DNA of 64,000 bases from Anoxybacillus tepidamans PS2 (GTDB lineage Bacteria; Bacillota; Bacilli; Bacillales; Anoxybacillaceae). Shown in pieces: positions 25,771 through 35,455 of the stretch; within the stretch, counting starts at the first letter, position 1; each line of letters starts with the position of its first letter. Where the stretch lies: positions 310,001-374,000 of the forward strand of contig NZ_JHVN01000001.1 of assembly GCF_000620165.1 (NCBI RefSeq), given 5' to 3'. Under the pieces are notes generated by a model. That model saw only the letters and a program-made list of their open reading frames with translations, did no database searches and was not told the DNA's origin. A program made the translations under genes and the position numbers.

Positions 25771-27057
25771 TCTATTATGTCCGGAATGGTGATTTGAATG
25801 CTCCCACCATTGCATCGCTTCATCTGAGACAGGTTGCAAGCTAGGATGCGGTCTGCCTAGTAAATAGCCTTGGCCAAATGGGATGCCAAGCTGGTGAACG
25901 ATACGTAGCTCTTCCAATGTTTCAATACCTTCTGCGATCATGTTGCAACCGATTTTTTGCGCAAATCCGGCAAGTGTCTCCAGTAAAATCGCCTTAATAC
26001 GATCGCGGTCAATTTCTTTAATAATGGAACGATCTACCTTAATATAATCCGGGCGCAATTCGGCAATCGCTTGCAGCGAAGAATATCCTGCCCCGGCATC
26101 ATCAATGGCGACCTGGTATCCTTGCTTACGGTAATGATCCAATGCCTTAGTGAAAGAGACATAATCCCCGATCGATTGACGTTCTGTAATTTCAAACACA
26201 ATATTTTGCGGCTTCAATCCCCTTTCTTCAAGAAACGCCAATGTCTGCCCAGGCGTAAATTGCGGGTCGTGAACGACATTCGCATTGAGATTTATAAATA
26301 ATTTCCAGTCTGGATTACTTGGCAAAAATCCCGCAATTGCTTGCTGTCGCGCAATTTTTTCAAGCGTATACACTAAGCGTTCTTTTTCGGCAAATTCCCA
26401 CAAGCGGTCCGGCGTCGCAAAGTAACTCGTCCGCGGTCCTCGCGCTAATGCTTCGTATCCGTAAATAGAGCCATCGGAAAGCGAAACAATTGGCTGGTAA
26501 TCCATCGTAATTTTACGCGCAGCCAAAATGTCACGAAACTCCGTCTGCAATTTTCTATACTGAAAATTTATTTGACCCTTCGCCTGACCCACCGCTTCCT
26601 TAACAGCGTTATATACTAAATGATCCATCGTTTTTCCGTCGCTAGAATCAAACAACGCGGTTCCTAAATGAAAATCAATCGGCTCATTCCACTCCGCCAG
26701 TTGATTTAACTGTCCGCGAAAAGCTATATAGATCTCTTGGGCCAAGCAAAGCAAGTCTGCCTTTCCCGCCCCTTTTTCCATGCGAACCAACAACAATGCA
26801 TCATCGCCAAATACGCGCGTGGCGAACAAGCCGAACGCCCTTGACCGTTCCGCTTCCATAATCAAATTTTTCCACGATTCAATAAGTTTTTGACATGCCT
26901 TCTCACCGCACTGCCGCGCAATCTCTCCACAACCTTTAATATCTAAATACACTAATCCTACTGGATATTCATTGACGTATTGGACCACTTTATCTGCCAA
27001 ATTTTCGCGGCTCAGGCTATCAGTAAGGAGCATAACAGACACAAGCTGTTCGACCAT
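25768..27057 (-). CDS. Cyclic-di-GMP phosphodiesterase (EAL domain) with degenerate GGDEF domain
   Basis: This 429-residue soluble protein has an N-terminal GGDEF-like domain (about 30-165), whose signature reads FGDDA and so is probably inactive, and a C-terminal EAL domain (about 175-415). EAL catalytic residues look complete: YEALARG, INLNANV, FEITERQ, AIDDAGAGYSS, IKVDRSII, IAEGIET and GQGYLLGRP. It should hydrolyse c-di-GMP, with the dead GGDEF domain perhaps binding GTP as a regulator. There is no membrane segment. I choose ATG 27057, eight bases after AAAGGAG. Confidence 0.9.
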   Translation of the reverse strand: MVEQLVSVMLLTDSLSRENLADKVVQYVNEYPVGLVYLDIKGCGEIARQCGEKACQKLIESWKNLIMEAERSRAFGLFATRVFGDDALLLVRMEKGAGKADLLCLAQEIYIAFRGQLNQLAEWNEPIDFHLGTALFDSSDGKTMDHLVYNAVKEAVGQAKGQINFQYRKLQTEFRDILAARKITMDYQPIVSLSDGSIYGYEALARGPRTSYFATPDRLWEFAEKERLVYTLEKIARQQAIAGFLPSNPDWKLFINLNANVVHDPQFTPGQTLAFLEERGLKPQNIVFEITERQSIGDYVSFTKALDHYRKQGYQVAIDDAGAGYSSLQAIAELRPDYIKVDRSIIKEIDRDRIKAILLETLAGFAQKIGCNMIAEGIETLEELRIVHQLGIPFGQGYLLGRPHPSLQPVSDEAMQWWEHSNHHSGHNR

Positions 27058-27222
27058 GCCAGAAACTCCTTTCAAAAAACAAAGCTACCGTATGCTGAAC
27101 AGTATAGCATTTTCATATGATGAAATCGTAAAAGATTTGTAAATGTTTATTAATTTTTCAAGACGGCGACCTCGCATCTATACAATTAACAACCACCTCC
27201 CACGGCTGCCGTTAAAAAGAAA

Positions 27223-27257
27223 GGAGAAAACATTACTTTTTAATGTTTTCTCCTTCT
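27223..27257 (-). terminator. Terminator of the rbs operon
   Basis: GGAGAAAACATT (27223-27234) pairs perfectly with AATGTTTTCTCC (27242-27253), and the minus-strand RNA continues with a U-rich tail. Confidence 0.8.
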
Positions 27258-27262
27258 GATGC

Positions 27263-28198
27263 TTAATTTCCTTTTACCAACTCTAACGGCACTGGAATAA
27301 ATGATTCGACTTTTTCGCCTTTGGATACCTTTAGAGCGGTTTTCACGGCATTTTCCCCGATCAGCTCCGGTTTTTGTGCAACCGTTGCTGCCATTTTCCC
27401 TTCTTTCACCGCTTTGACCGCATCTTCTGTCGCATCAAATCCTACAACAATCACATCTTTCATTCCGTGTGCTTCAAGCGCTTGCAACGCTCCTAGCGCC
27501 ATTTCATCGTTATGGGCAAACACCGCTTTAATATCTTTATGGCTTTGCAAAATGTTTTCCATGACAGATAATCCTTTGGCACGGTCAAAATCTGCCGCTT
27601 GTTTCGCTATCACTTTTATATTAGTAGCTTTGTCAATCACTTGGTGAAAGCCTTCCCCTCGTTCCCGGGCTGCGGATGAACCTGGAATTCCTTCTAATTC
27701 CACTACATTGCCGCCATCTTTTAATCTTTCAACTAAAAACTCTCCTGCCATTTTTCCGCCGGCCACATTATCCGAAGCAATATGTGAAACTACTTTTCCA
27801 CCTTCGGCACTGCGGTCCACTGTAATAACAGGAATGTTTGCCTTATTCGCTGATTCAATGGCTGATGAAACGGCACTCGAATCTGTCGGATTAAGTAAAA
27901 TGACATCGACACCTTGTTGAATTAAATCTTCAATATCATTAATCTGTTTTGCCGAGTCATTTTGCGCATCGACCACTGTCAAGGACACATTCGCCTCTTT
28001 CGCTGCTTTTTCAGCTCCCTCTTTCAATGAAACGAAGAACGGATTGTTTAATGTCGAAATGGACAAGCCGATTTTCATGCCATCCCCTTTTTTGCTCCCT
28101 GCATTTTTGCCGCTCGTTGTGCTGCTTTCTAAAGAACAACCTACTAATACTCCCGTTATCAATAATAGTAAAGACAGCATGCTTAATAGTTTCTTCAT
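27263..28198 (-). CDS. rbsB: Ribose ABC transporter, substrate-binding lipoprotein
   Basis: This 311-residue lipoprotein has a signal sequence with lipobox LVGC (Cys at about 21), followed by a type I periplasmic-binding fold. [17 protein letters not shown] and [17 protein letters not shown] are typical RbsB segments, and the sugar-binding Asp/Arg residues of VDRSA are present. It captures ribose outside the membrane for RbsC/RbsA. The start at 28198 is set by GGGGGAATT before ATG and by the signal peptide. A longer frame to 28237 would overlap rbsC. It is the last gene of the operon. Confidence 0.95.
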   Translation of the reverse strand: MKKLLSMLSLLLLITGVLVGCSLESSTTSGKNAGSKKGDGMKIGLSISTLNNPFFVSLKEGAEKAAKEANVSLTVVDAQNDSAKQINDIEDLIQQGVDVILLNPTDSSAVSSAIESANKANIPVITVDRSAEGGKVVSHIASDNVAGGKMAGEFLVERLKDGGNVVELEGIPGSSAARERGEGFHQVIDKATNIKVIAKQAADFDRAKGLSVMENILQSHKDIKAVFAHNDEMALGALQALEAHGMKDVIVVGFDATEDAVKAVKEGKMAATVAQKPELIGENAVKTALKVSKGEKVESFIPVPLELVKGN

Positions 28199-28233
28199 AA
28201 TTCCCCCACTCCTTTGTTTCCTTAATGTATATA

Positions 28234-29208
28234 TCAAACTTCTTTGCGGCGGTCTAAAATGACCGCAAGAAGAATGACAGCCCCTTTAACTACTTGCTGG
28301 TAAAAAGATGAAACATCCAGCAAATTCAACCCGTTATTTAGCACACCAATCATAAGAGCGCCGACCAATGTTCCAAAAATCCAGCCACGGCCGCCAGATA
28401 AACTCGTTCCCCCAAGTACGACCGCGGCAATCGCGTCTAGTTCATAGGATGTTCCGGCAGTCGGCTGGGCGGAATTTAAACGCGATGTTAAAATCAGCCC
28501 CGCAAGTGCAGACAGTCCGCCAGTTAATGAGTAAATCCAAATTTTCAAACGATCGACATGGATGCCGGATAGGCGAGTCGCCTCTTCATTTCCACCGATC
28601 GCATAAGTATGTCGGCCAAACGTTGTTTTTCTTAACACAAAGTACAAAAGCGCATAAATGACGAGCATGAAAATAATCGGAACAGGAATACCAAGGAAAT
28701 AGCCTCGCCCGATCATTTGAAACGAAAGATCATTCGAAAAGCCTGTAATCGGACGGCCTTCTGTATAGACTAAAGTAGCGCCGCGGAAAACCGTCATCGT
28801 AGCCAACGTAGCGATAAATGGAGCGACGCGCCCTTTTGTAATAATGACGCCGTTCAGCGCCCCCATCATTAACCCAGCAACAATTCCAGCGGCCATCGCA
28901 ACAAATCCGCTCGCCCCATCGGCCATTAACCCCGCAGCAATGGCACTCGATAACGCCAATGTCGAACCAACCGATAAATCGATGCCGCCTGTTAAAATGA
29001 CGAACGTCATTCCGAATGCAATAAGAGCATTAATCGATACTTGACGCAAAATATTCAACCAGTTGTCGACCGTAAAAAAGTCATTGCTTAGTAGCGTCAG
29101 CACAATACATAACAATATCAAACCAATTAACGGTCCAAGCTTCTTCACATCGAAACGCCAAGCAGCACTTATATCCTTCTTTTGGACATTGATACCTGGA
29201 CTTTGCAT
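28234..29208 (-). CDS. rbsC: Ribose ABC transporter, permease
   Basis: This 324-residue permease has about ten membrane segments, with the conserved [15 protein letters not shown] and GRRTFALGGN-like segment [15 protein letters not shown]. Two copies form the ribose channel. Its ATG overlaps the rbsA stop by one base (TAATG), so translation is coupled. Neighbours rbsA and rbsB complete the transporter. Confidence 0.95.
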   Translation of the reverse strand: MQSPGINVQKKDISAAWRFDVKKLGPLIGLILLCIVLTLLSNDFFTVDNWLNILRQVSINALIAFGMTFVILTGGIDLSVGSTLALSSAIAAGLMADGASGFVAMAAGIVAGLMMGALNGVIITKGRVAPFIATLATMTVFRGATLVYTEGRPITGFSNDLSFQMIGRGYFLGIPVPIIFMLVIYALLYFVLRKTTFGRHTYAIGGNEEATRLSGIHVDRLKIWIYSLTGGLSALAGLILTSRLNSAQPTAGTSYELDAIAAVVLGGTSLSGGRGWIFGTLVGALMIGVLNNGLNLLDVSSFYQQVVKGAVILLAVILDRRKEV

Positions 29209-30704
29209 TACGCCTCTCCTCCCGTCGCCGCGCGCATAATCGTTTCTTGATCCACACCGTTATTATCTAAAATCGCGGTAACCTTTCCTTCATGGACAAC
29301 CATAATACGGTCACTCATTCCTAATATTTCTGGAAGCTCAGATGAAACCATGATGATCGCTACACCTTGAGCCGTCAGTTCATTCATAATCTCGTAAATC
29401 TCTTTTTTCGCACCGACATCGACCCCGCGCGTCGGTTCGTCCAAAATAAGAATTCTCGGATTCATGGCGAGCCATTTGCCAAACACGACTTTTTGCTGAT
29501 TGCCTCCGCTCAACGCCTTTACTGGCAACGCCGGGGAAGCCGTTTTAATATTGAGCCGGTTGATGAGCGCTTGAACAAGCTCTGATTCTTTGTTTTGACG
29601 AATAACACCGGCGGAAGCGAGCTCCTTTGATTTCGGCAGCGTCAAGTTTTCGCGCACATTCATATGTAAAACAAGCCCTTTCATTTTCCGGTCCTCAGTA
29701 ATAAAAGCCATGCCGTGCTTAATAGCCTGCCGTGGCGACGTGATCTTTACCGGACGGTTCTCAATATAAATCGTTCCTTCATCCATTTTTCGAACGCCAA
29801 ACAACGCTTCCATAATTTCTGTGCGTCCCGCTCCCATCAATCCGGCCACACCTAAAACTTCTCCAGATCTTACTGAAAATGAAACGTTCTCGAATACACC
29901 TTTTTGCGTCATTTGTTCGACCCGAAGCACTTCCTCGCCAATATGGGCTTGCCTTTTTGGGAAACGCTCGCCGATTTGTCTTCCGACCATCATATGGACA
30001 ATTTCATCAAAAGTCGTTTCTGCGACCTGTTTTGTTCCGATAAACCGTCCGTCACGCAACACGGAAATTCGATCACAAATTTTAAAAATCTCCTCCATCC
30101 GATGCGAAATATAAATAATCGCAACCCCTTGCCGCTTGAGTGTTTCAATCACCTCAAACAATGTTTGAATTTCCCGGTCTGTCAGCGCCGCGGTCGGTTC
30201 ATCCATAATCAAACATTTCGCGTCTTTCGATAATGCTCTAGCAATCTCTATAATTTGCTGTTTTCCAACTGATAGCTTTCCCGCCATTTCGCTGGGCGAT
30301 ATTTCAATCCCGAGCTTTCTTAAATAGATGGCTGCTTCCTCTTCCATCCTCTTGCGTCGAATAATTCCCGTCCGCCCTATCGTTTGTTCCCGTCCTAAAA
30401 AGATATTTTCTGCTACGGTCAGTGTCGGGATCATACTCAATTCTTGATGGATAAAAACAATTCCGTCCCTCTCTGCTTCCTTTGGATGGCGATAATGCGC
30501 TTCCTGCCCGTTAATGCTAATCGTGCCTGCGTCCCTCTCATACATCCCGGTTAAAATTTTCATTAACGTCGATTTTCCGGCACCGTTTTCTCCCATCAGC
30601 GCATGCACTTCGCCCGCACACACTTCCAAATCAACCCCGTCTAGCACTATATGATGATGGAACGACTTTTTTATCCCGCTCATTTTGATAAAAGGTATGT
30701 TCAC
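29208..30704 (-). CDS. rbsA: Ribose ABC transporter, duplicated ATPase
   Basis: This 498-residue protein has two ABC cassettes. The first has Walker A GENGAGKST, signature LSVGKQQ and Walker B LIMDEPTAALT. The second has a degenerate Walker A (GLMGAGRTE) but intact signature LSGGNQQK and LILDEPTRGVDVG, the normal pattern in sugar-type ABC ATPases. It energises ribose uptake through RbsC. There is a 31-base gap after rbsD, and GGGGAGAGG precedes the ATG. Confidence 0.95.
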   Translation of the reverse strand: MNIPFIKMSGIKKSFHHHIVLDGVDLEVCAGEVHALMGENGAGKSTLMKILTGMYERDAGTISINGQEAHYRHPKEAERDGIVFIHQELSMIPTLTVAENIFLGREQTIGRTGIIRRKRMEEEAAIYLRKLGIEISPSEMAGKLSVGKQQIIEIARALSKDAKCLIMDEPTAALTDREIQTLFEVIETLKRQGVAIIYISHRMEEIFKICDRISVLRDGRFIGTKQVAETTFDEIVHMMVGRQIGERFPKRQAHIGEEVLRVEQMTQKGVFENVSFSVRSGEVLGVAGLMGAGRTEIMEALFGVRKMDEGTIYIENRPVKITSPRQAIKHGMAFITEDRKMKGLVLHMNVRENLTLPKSKELASAGVIRQNKESELVQALINRLNIKTASPALPVKALSGGNQQKVVFGKWLAMNPRILILDEPTRGVDVGAKKEIYEIMNELTAQGVAIIMVSSELPEILGMSDRIMVVHEGKVTAILDNNGVDQETIMRAATGGEA

Positions 30705-30735
30705 GTCCCTCTCCCCTTTTTAACGGCGATTGCAT

Positions 30736-31131
30736 TTAAAAATTGACACCTGAATGAAGAATAATGTTGGCGTAAGGAGTGGCCTCCCCCGTACGAATGA
30801 CGGCTTTCGCCGATCGCATGATCTCTTTGAAATGTTCATGGGGAACGAAATGTTTAGGTGTTTTTTCAAACCGCTTTTGAACTTCTTCGTACATTTGTAC
30901 ATTATGAATCTTCATTTCTTCAGCCATCGTTACTGCTTCGACTTCTAACTCTTCCAAAATGGGGTCGAGCACGAATAAAAATGATGGATTCCCCTTTACA
31001 ATCGATAAATCAATACGAACCGCTTCGTCTGGAATCGGCAAGCCGCAATCGGCGATCACGATGGTATCGGTATGGCCGAGAGCAGCCAAAATCGTATTTA
31101 AGTCTTTATTTAAAATACCGGCTTTTTTCAT
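30736..31131 (-). CDS. rbsD: D-ribose pyranase
   Basis: This 131-residue enzyme interconverts beta-pyranose and beta-furanose ribose so ribokinase can use it. The catalytic His is in ALGHTDTIVIADCGLPIP near residue 20, and the C-terminus ATPYANIILHSGV is conserved. The ATG overlaps the rbsK stop as ATGA. Size and motifs match the family exactly. Confidence 0.95.
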   Translation of the reverse strand: MKKAGILNKDLNTILAALGHTDTIVIADCGLPIPDEAVRIDLSIVKGNPSFLFVLDPILEELEVEAVTMAEEMKIHNVQMYEEVQKRFEKTPKHFVPHEHFKEIMRSAKAVIRTGEATPYANIILHSGVNF

Positions 31132-32024
31132 TTTGTTCCCCCTTTCTCCGCTTCAATCAATGCCAAAACCTCAGCTTCCGTCGGCATCCCGGTTTGCGCT
31201 CCAAGCTTCGTTACCGCTAAAGCGGCGGCGGCATTTCCGAAGCGGCATGCGTCTTCCAATGCCATCCCTTTACTTAACGCCACAGCAAGAGCGCCATTGA
31301 ATGTGTCTCCCGCTCCCGTCGTATCAACAACTGGGACACGAAAACCCGGAATGACCACCGGTTGCCCGTCCTTTACTATGGAAACGCCGCGCGCTCCTTC
31401 CGTTACAACGAGTTTGTGCGCAAACTTGACAGCGTCTAACTCTTTTAAGATGATGTCGCGCTCGTGCTCGTTCGGTGTAAGAATATCGACTTGCTCAAGG
31501 AGCGAGGCAGGGAGCGGCTGCGCCGGTGCCGGATTTAAAATGACGAGAACACCATGCTTTTTCGCAAGTGACGCCGCTTTTTCCACAGCAGGGAGCGGAA
31601 TTTCCAGTTGCAACAAGCAAACATCGCTTTTGGCAATCACTTCTTCGCACTGCTCGATATCCTCCGGGCGCAAGGCGTGGTTAGCGCCAGGAATCACAAT
31701 AATTCGATTATCGCCCTCAGAAACGACAATCATGGCGACGCCCGTTCCGGTATCTGTAACCGGTTTCACATTATCGATAAAAATTCTTTCCCTTTCAAGA
31801 TGTTGGATAAGCTCTGTCCCAAACGCATCTGCACCGACAGCCCCAATCATATGAACCTCCGCTCCGAGGCGGGCAGCGGCCACCGCTTGATTCGCCCCCT
31901 TGCCTCCAGGGATTAAATGAAACGTCTCGCCTAATATCGTCTCTCCCTGCTCTGGAACGCGCTTTGCCGTGGCCACTAAATCCATGTTGATGCTCCCGAT
32001 CACCGTAATCACAGGTTTTTTCAT
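31128..32024 (-). CDS. rbsK: Ribokinase
   Basis: This 298-residue PfkB-family kinase phosphorylates ribose to ribose-5-P. The first PfkB signature is GGKGANQAVAAARLGAEV, and the second, DTTGAGDTFNGALAVAL, contains the catalytic base Asp. INMDLV near the start binds ribose. It overlaps rbsD downstream and rbsR upstream by four bases each, so rbsR-rbsK-rbsD are translationally coupled. Confidence 0.96.
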   Translation of the reverse strand: MKKPVITVIGSINMDLVATAKRVPEQGETILGETFHLIPGGKGANQAVAAARLGAEVHMIGAVGADAFGTELIQHLERERIFIDNVKPVTDTGTGVAMIVVSEGDNRIIVIPGANHALRPEDIEQCEEVIAKSDVCLLQLEIPLPAVEKAASLAKKHGVLVILNPAPAQPLPASLLEQVDILTPNEHERDIILKELDAVKFAHKLVVTEGARGVSIVKDGQPVVIPGFRVPVVDTTGAGDTFNGALAVALSKGMALEDACRFGNAAAALAVTKLGAQTGMPTEAEVLALIEAEKGGTK

Positions 32025-33007
32025 CTCTTTTCCCTCCTCGTCGATTGTCTCTCTATCAATTCGACAGGCAGCATATAGTGAATTTGTTCTAACGGTTTTC
32101 CTTCAATTTGCTTAACCAAAATTCTCGCAGCAATCGCTCCCATCTCATAAATCGGCTGCGAAATGGTCGATAGCTCCGGCGTTGTCATCTCTGTTAACGG
32201 GATACCGTCATACCCGATAATCGCCACATCTTCCGGCACCCTTAGCCCAAGCTGCTGCACCGCCTTCAACGCTCCAACAGCCATGGCGTCATTCCCGGCA
32301 AAAATGCCATCGACCTGATATTCTTTTAGCGCTTGCAGCGTCGCTTCTTTCGCCTGCTTCAGTTGGTAGTTTCCTTGAATGATAAGATTCTCATCCCACA
32401 ATCCCAATGATTGCATCTCATCGCGATAGCCGCTAAAACGCTGCATCGCATTTACAACGTGCGGCGGCCCTTGGATGTGGGCAATTTTCCGGCAGCCAAT
32501 GTCATATAAATGTCGCGTCGCCAAGCGCGCCCCACCATAATTATCGGCAACGACAGACGGAAAAGCAGGCATGGATGGCCGATCAAGGATGACAACCGGC
32601 ACATCAAGTTCTAATACTTCTTCCATGGCTAATTCAGTTGTCGTCAAAATAATGCCATCGACGTATTTTTGTTTCAGCACCTCGATATACTGCTTTTCTT
32701 TTTCATTTTTTTCGTCTGAGTTGCACAAAATGACCGTGTAATCATAAATATTCATCACATCTTCAACAGCTCGAACAAGCTCCGGAAAAAATGGGTTTGA
32801 AATATCCGGTACAATCAATCCAATCGTTTTTGATGTCTTTTTAAATAATGTTCGAGCGACTTCGTTTGGTTTATAATTCAGCTGCTCGATCGCCTTTCTT
32901 ACCCGTTTCTCCGTATCTTCATTAACATAGCCATTTTGGTTCAACACTCGCGAAACGGTCGCGACCGATACACCTGCCAATTTAGCAACATCACGAATCG
33001 TTGCCAT
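32021..33007 (-). CDS. rbsR: LacI-family ribose operon repressor
   Basis: This 328-residue repressor has an N-terminal LacI helix-turn-helix (TIRDVAKLAGVSVATVSRVLN), the hinge and a periplasmic-binding-like effector domain. It is the first gene of rbsRKDACB, the same order as in B. subtilis, and should repress its own operon until ribose is present. A perfect 14-base palindrome TGTAACCGGTTACA lies 24 bases upstream of its ATG. The binding site GGTGGAG precedes the start. Confidence 0.94.
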   Translation of the reverse strand: MATIRDVAKLAGVSVATVSRVLNQNGYVNEDTEKRVRKAIEQLNYKPNEVARTLFKKTSKTIGLIVPDISNPFFPELVRAVEDVMNIYDYTVILCNSDEKNEKEKQYIEVLKQKYVDGIILTTTELAMEEVLELDVPVVILDRPSMPAFPSVVADNYGGARLATRHLYDIGCRKIAHIQGPPHVVNAMQRFSGYRDEMQSLGLWDENLIIQGNYQLKQAKEATLQALKEYQVDGIFAGNDAMAVGALKAVQQLGLRVPEDVAIIGYDGIPLTEMTTPELSTISQPIYEMGAIAARILVKQIEGKPLEQIHYMLPVELIERQSTRREKR

Positions 33008-33030
33008 GCTGATTCTCCACCTTTGTTTTG

Positions 33031-33044
33031 TGTAACCGGTTACA
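33031..33044. promoter_or_regulatory. RbsR/CcpA operator palindrome
   Basis: TGTAACCGGTTACA is a perfect palindrome with the TGTAA-CG-TTACA pattern shared by LacI-family operators and cre sites. It lies just after the predicted -10 box. Confidence 0.8.
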
Positions 33045-33047
33045 GAT

Positions 33048-33077
33048 AATATAGCAAAATTCCCTTGAAGGAATCAA
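33048..33077 (-). promoter_or_regulatory. Candidate rbs operon promoter
   Basis: On the minus strand TTGATT (33072-33077) and TATATT (33048-33053) are 18 bases apart. The spacer and -35 box lie inside an 11-base inverted repeat (33055-33089). Confidence 0.5.
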
Positions 33078-33089
33078 GAGGGAATTTTG
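33055..33089. repeat. Inverted repeat across the rbs -35 region
   Basis: CAAAATTCCCT (33055-33065) pairs perfectly with AGGGAATTTTG (33079-33089). It could be a second operator or an incoming terminator. Confidence 0.6.
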
Positions 33090-33234
33090 TAACTGCTACC
33101 TCTGTAAATGTGGACAGGCTGTTCTAAATCATACCTATAAAAAGAGACGCCTACAACCTATGCGCCTGACTCTTTGCAAACGGCGTGGTCAATCGCTGTA
33201 ATACGGCTTATGTCTCATTGGGAGAAGGTGTTTG

Positions 33235-33268
33235 CGAGTGCCGGAAGCATTTTCGCTTACGACACTCG
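33235..33268. repeat. Stem-loop downstream of the pRiA4b ORF-3 family gene
   Basis: CGAGTGCCGGAAGC pairs with GCTTACGACACTCG with two mismatches. No T run follows on the minus strand, so terminator function for the adjacent gene is uncertain. Confidence 0.45.
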
Positions 33269-33278
33269 TCCATTTTCA

Positions 33279-34358
33279 TCACACCAATTGAAGTCTTCGA
33301 TTAATCAACTTCATATCAAACTCTTGATAGCCTTGATACATGCCCCAATTCCGCATATGTTGGTACTCCGGATGAGTAGGGTCGCTCACAATTTGCAAAA
33401 ATTGCTTATATCCGCTCTCTCCTCCTACATCTTCTGGGGGCGCGCTCCCTTCTCCATCTAGGCATACAGCATAAGGGCAGTCGTAATGATCGATCATGTT
33501 TTCGACTTCAATGATATGCTCCCAGCTATCGCCAAAATCATAATGATACATAAACTTTGCTGGAAAGTAGTCGGAAAGCTTCGCATCTTTCCCTAGTTTC
33601 ATAGGGACGCCCGTCTGGTAGTCAAATGCTTCTTCGTCACAAACGAGATGAGCGATCGGCTTTTCCGTTTCCTCGTTATACACATAAAACTCATGCAAGT
33701 GATAGTCCTGCCAGCTGAATGCAATTTGCAGTACTTTATGTAATTGCAAAAAGGTCATATCCAGCGGAACGACTAATTTCCGCCATACCCGATAATGATG
33801 AAGTTGTAACGTCACCTTGATCTCCGCCGCTTCTAAACGGAAAATCGGCTTTCCAAGCCACGTCTGTAAATCGCGGTACATTTCCTCTTGTGGCTTTGAA
33901 AAATCGTTGTTCCCGTTCCCGACTAAAAGACGGTTCACTTTTAAGCTCGCCTCCGTCTGCACAATCGATGAAAGGGTCAATGCATCGGAAAATAAATACA
34001 CATTCTCACAAGATTTGTTTAGCCTAGCAATGAGAGATTTGTTGTTTGTCTTCGTGAAAATCGGCTCCTTTAATTGTTGGATATATTGCTCCACCACTTC
34101 ATCGGCGATTCTCTCTGCGGTCAACACCTCCCGAATCGCTTGAATGATGAGCTCGCTTAGATGATTCCAATCCTTTGCCTTCAAGCCATGGAGCACAATC
34201 GTATAGCGATTTTGATTATTCATTAAGACGAGCGTCTTCCTCCGATGAATCGTCAGCAAATTCGCATGCCAAGAAAAAAGAGGCTCTTCTCCTACAGGCT
34301 CGCTTGGCTTCACTTTCAGTTCATCTAACAGCTTCTTTGTGCATTGAATGAGCATCAT
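33279..34358 (-). CDS. Plasmid pRiA4b ORF-3 family protein with DUF6933-like N-terminus
   Basis: This 359-residue protein has two parts. Residues 1-165 (MMLIQCTKKLLDELK, then FSWHANLLTIHRRKTLVLMN) look like DUF6933. The rest is a pRiA4b ORF-3 domain with FSWQDYHLHEFYV, YHYDFGDSWEHIIEVE and the acidic GEGSAPPEDVGG. The family occurs on plasmids and chromosomes with no established function. I place the start at ATG 34358, after AAAAGGGGACAAA. A longer frame to 34547 would run into the divergent gene. No partner genes suggest a role. Confidence 0.87.
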   Translation of the reverse strand: MMLIQCTKKLLDELKVKPSEPVGEEPLFSWHANLLTIHRRKTLVLMNNQNRYTIVLHGLKAKDWNHLSELIIQAIREVLTAERIADEVVEQYIQQLKEPIFTKTNNKSLIARLNKSCENVYLFSDALTLSSIVQTEASLKVNRLLVGNGNNDFSKPQEEMYRDLQTWLGKPIFRLEAAEIKVTLQLHHYRVWRKLVVPLDMTFLQLHKVLQIAFSWQDYHLHEFYVYNEETEKPIAHLVCDEEAFDYQTGVPMKLGKDAKLSDYFPAKFMYHYDFGDSWEHIIEVENMIDHYDCPYAVCLDGEGSAPPEDVGGESGYKQFLQIVSDPTHPEYQHMRNWGMYQGYQEFDMKLINRRLQLV

Positions 34359-34528
34359 TTTGTCCCCTTTTCCTAAACGGTCTTCTCTTATCCATTTTAT
34401 CAAAATCGTTGACATATAAACTCTTGAGACAAGAATTTGGGAAGTAACAAGCACCAAACCTAACGAGCAACATGACAGACAGCCGAATAAGAGGTATAAT
34501 ATAGACAAAAATAAGTGGGGATGGAAAC

Positions 34529-35401
34529 ATGGCAGGCGGGATTTCATACCATGCGAAGGACATTTTATTCAAGTCGCTGAGCAGGTTGTACCAAAACCAA
34601 GCGCTCGATGTGTACGGGCTGCATGGACTGCCGCGAATTAAAGCGCTGTTGCCTAACGAATTTCCAGCCGTACGAGCAGACGAAAAACGCGCCGACACTG
34701 TATTTCTTCTTGAAGACGATTCAATTCTCCTTCTCGAATACGAAAGCAACGAACGATTTATTGACAACCACTTAAAGTACCTCGATTATGCGTACCGGAT
34801 TTTACACACATACTATAAACAAGAAAAACAGATTCGACCGATTCGGATCGTCGTCATTTACACGAGCGATGTCACCAATGCATGTGAGCAGCTACACGCT
34901 GGGGATGTGCTCATTTCGTCGAAAGCAGTGCTGCTTAGCGAATTCAATGGAGACGCGATCTTCCACACCATCGAAGGAAAAGTCCTCAACGGTGAACCAC
35001 TCACCCCGGAGGAAACGATGAAACTCATCCTTGTTCCACTCATGCACAGCCGCTTCGACCGGCAAACGATGATCGAAAAAACGATCGAATTAGCGAAAGA
35101 CATACGCAACGAACGAACGCAGCTGCACATCGTTGCTGGGGTCCTCACCGCAACCGATAAGTTTATTGACAGGTCATATGCCGAAAAAGTAAAGGAGTGG
35201 ATCAAAATGAACAAAGTCATGCGACTGCTCGTAGAAGAGCTCGAGCAGGAAAAAGAAGAAGCTGTGAAACAGGCAGAAAAACAAAAGGCGATTCAAATCG
35301 CCAAAAACCTCCTCGATGTCCTGCCGATCCACGAAGTAGCCAAGCGTACCGGATTAACCGTTGCTGAGGTAGCCGATTTAGCGAAAGAAATGGACAAATA
35401 A
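34529..35401 (+). CDS. Rpn-like PD-(D/E)XK nuclease-family protein
   Basis: This 290-residue protein is most like the recombination-promoting nuclease (Rpn/transposase_31-like) proteins of bacilli. RADTVFLLEDDSILLLEYES gives the Asp and Glu of a PD-(D/E)XK core, with the usual final Lys or Gln replaced by Glu/Ser, so catalysis is uncertain. A helical middle and an acidic/basic coiled C-terminus (EELEQEKEEAVKQAEKQKA) follow, ending in a short HTH-like segment (IHEVAKRTGLTVAEVADLA). The ATG follows GGGGATGG. It is divergent from the pRiA4b-type gene. Confidence 0.75.
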   Translation: MAGGISYHAKDILFKSLSRLYQNQALDVYGLHGLPRIKALLPNEFPAVRADEKRADTVFLLEDDSILLLEYESNERFIDNHLKYLDYAYRILHTYYKQEKQIRPIRIVVIYTSDVTNACEQLHAGDVLISSKAVLLSEFNGDAIFHTIEGKVLNGEPLTPEETMKLILVPLMHSRFDRQTMIEKTIELAKDIRNERTQLHIVAGVLTATDKFIDRSYAEKVKEWIKMNKVMRLLVEELEQEKEEAVKQAEKQKAIQIAKNLLDVLPIHEVAKRTGLTVAEVADLAKEMDK

Positions 35402-35420
35402 CCAATCACACATCCGACAG

Positions 35421-35455
35421 CGTGAAAGAGCCGCGATCTAGGCGGCTCTTTTCAT
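35421..35455 (+). terminator. Terminator of the Rpn-like gene
   Basis: GAAAGAGCCGC pairs with GCGGCTCTTTTC across a seven-base loop, followed by a short T-rich tail. Confidence 0.8.
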
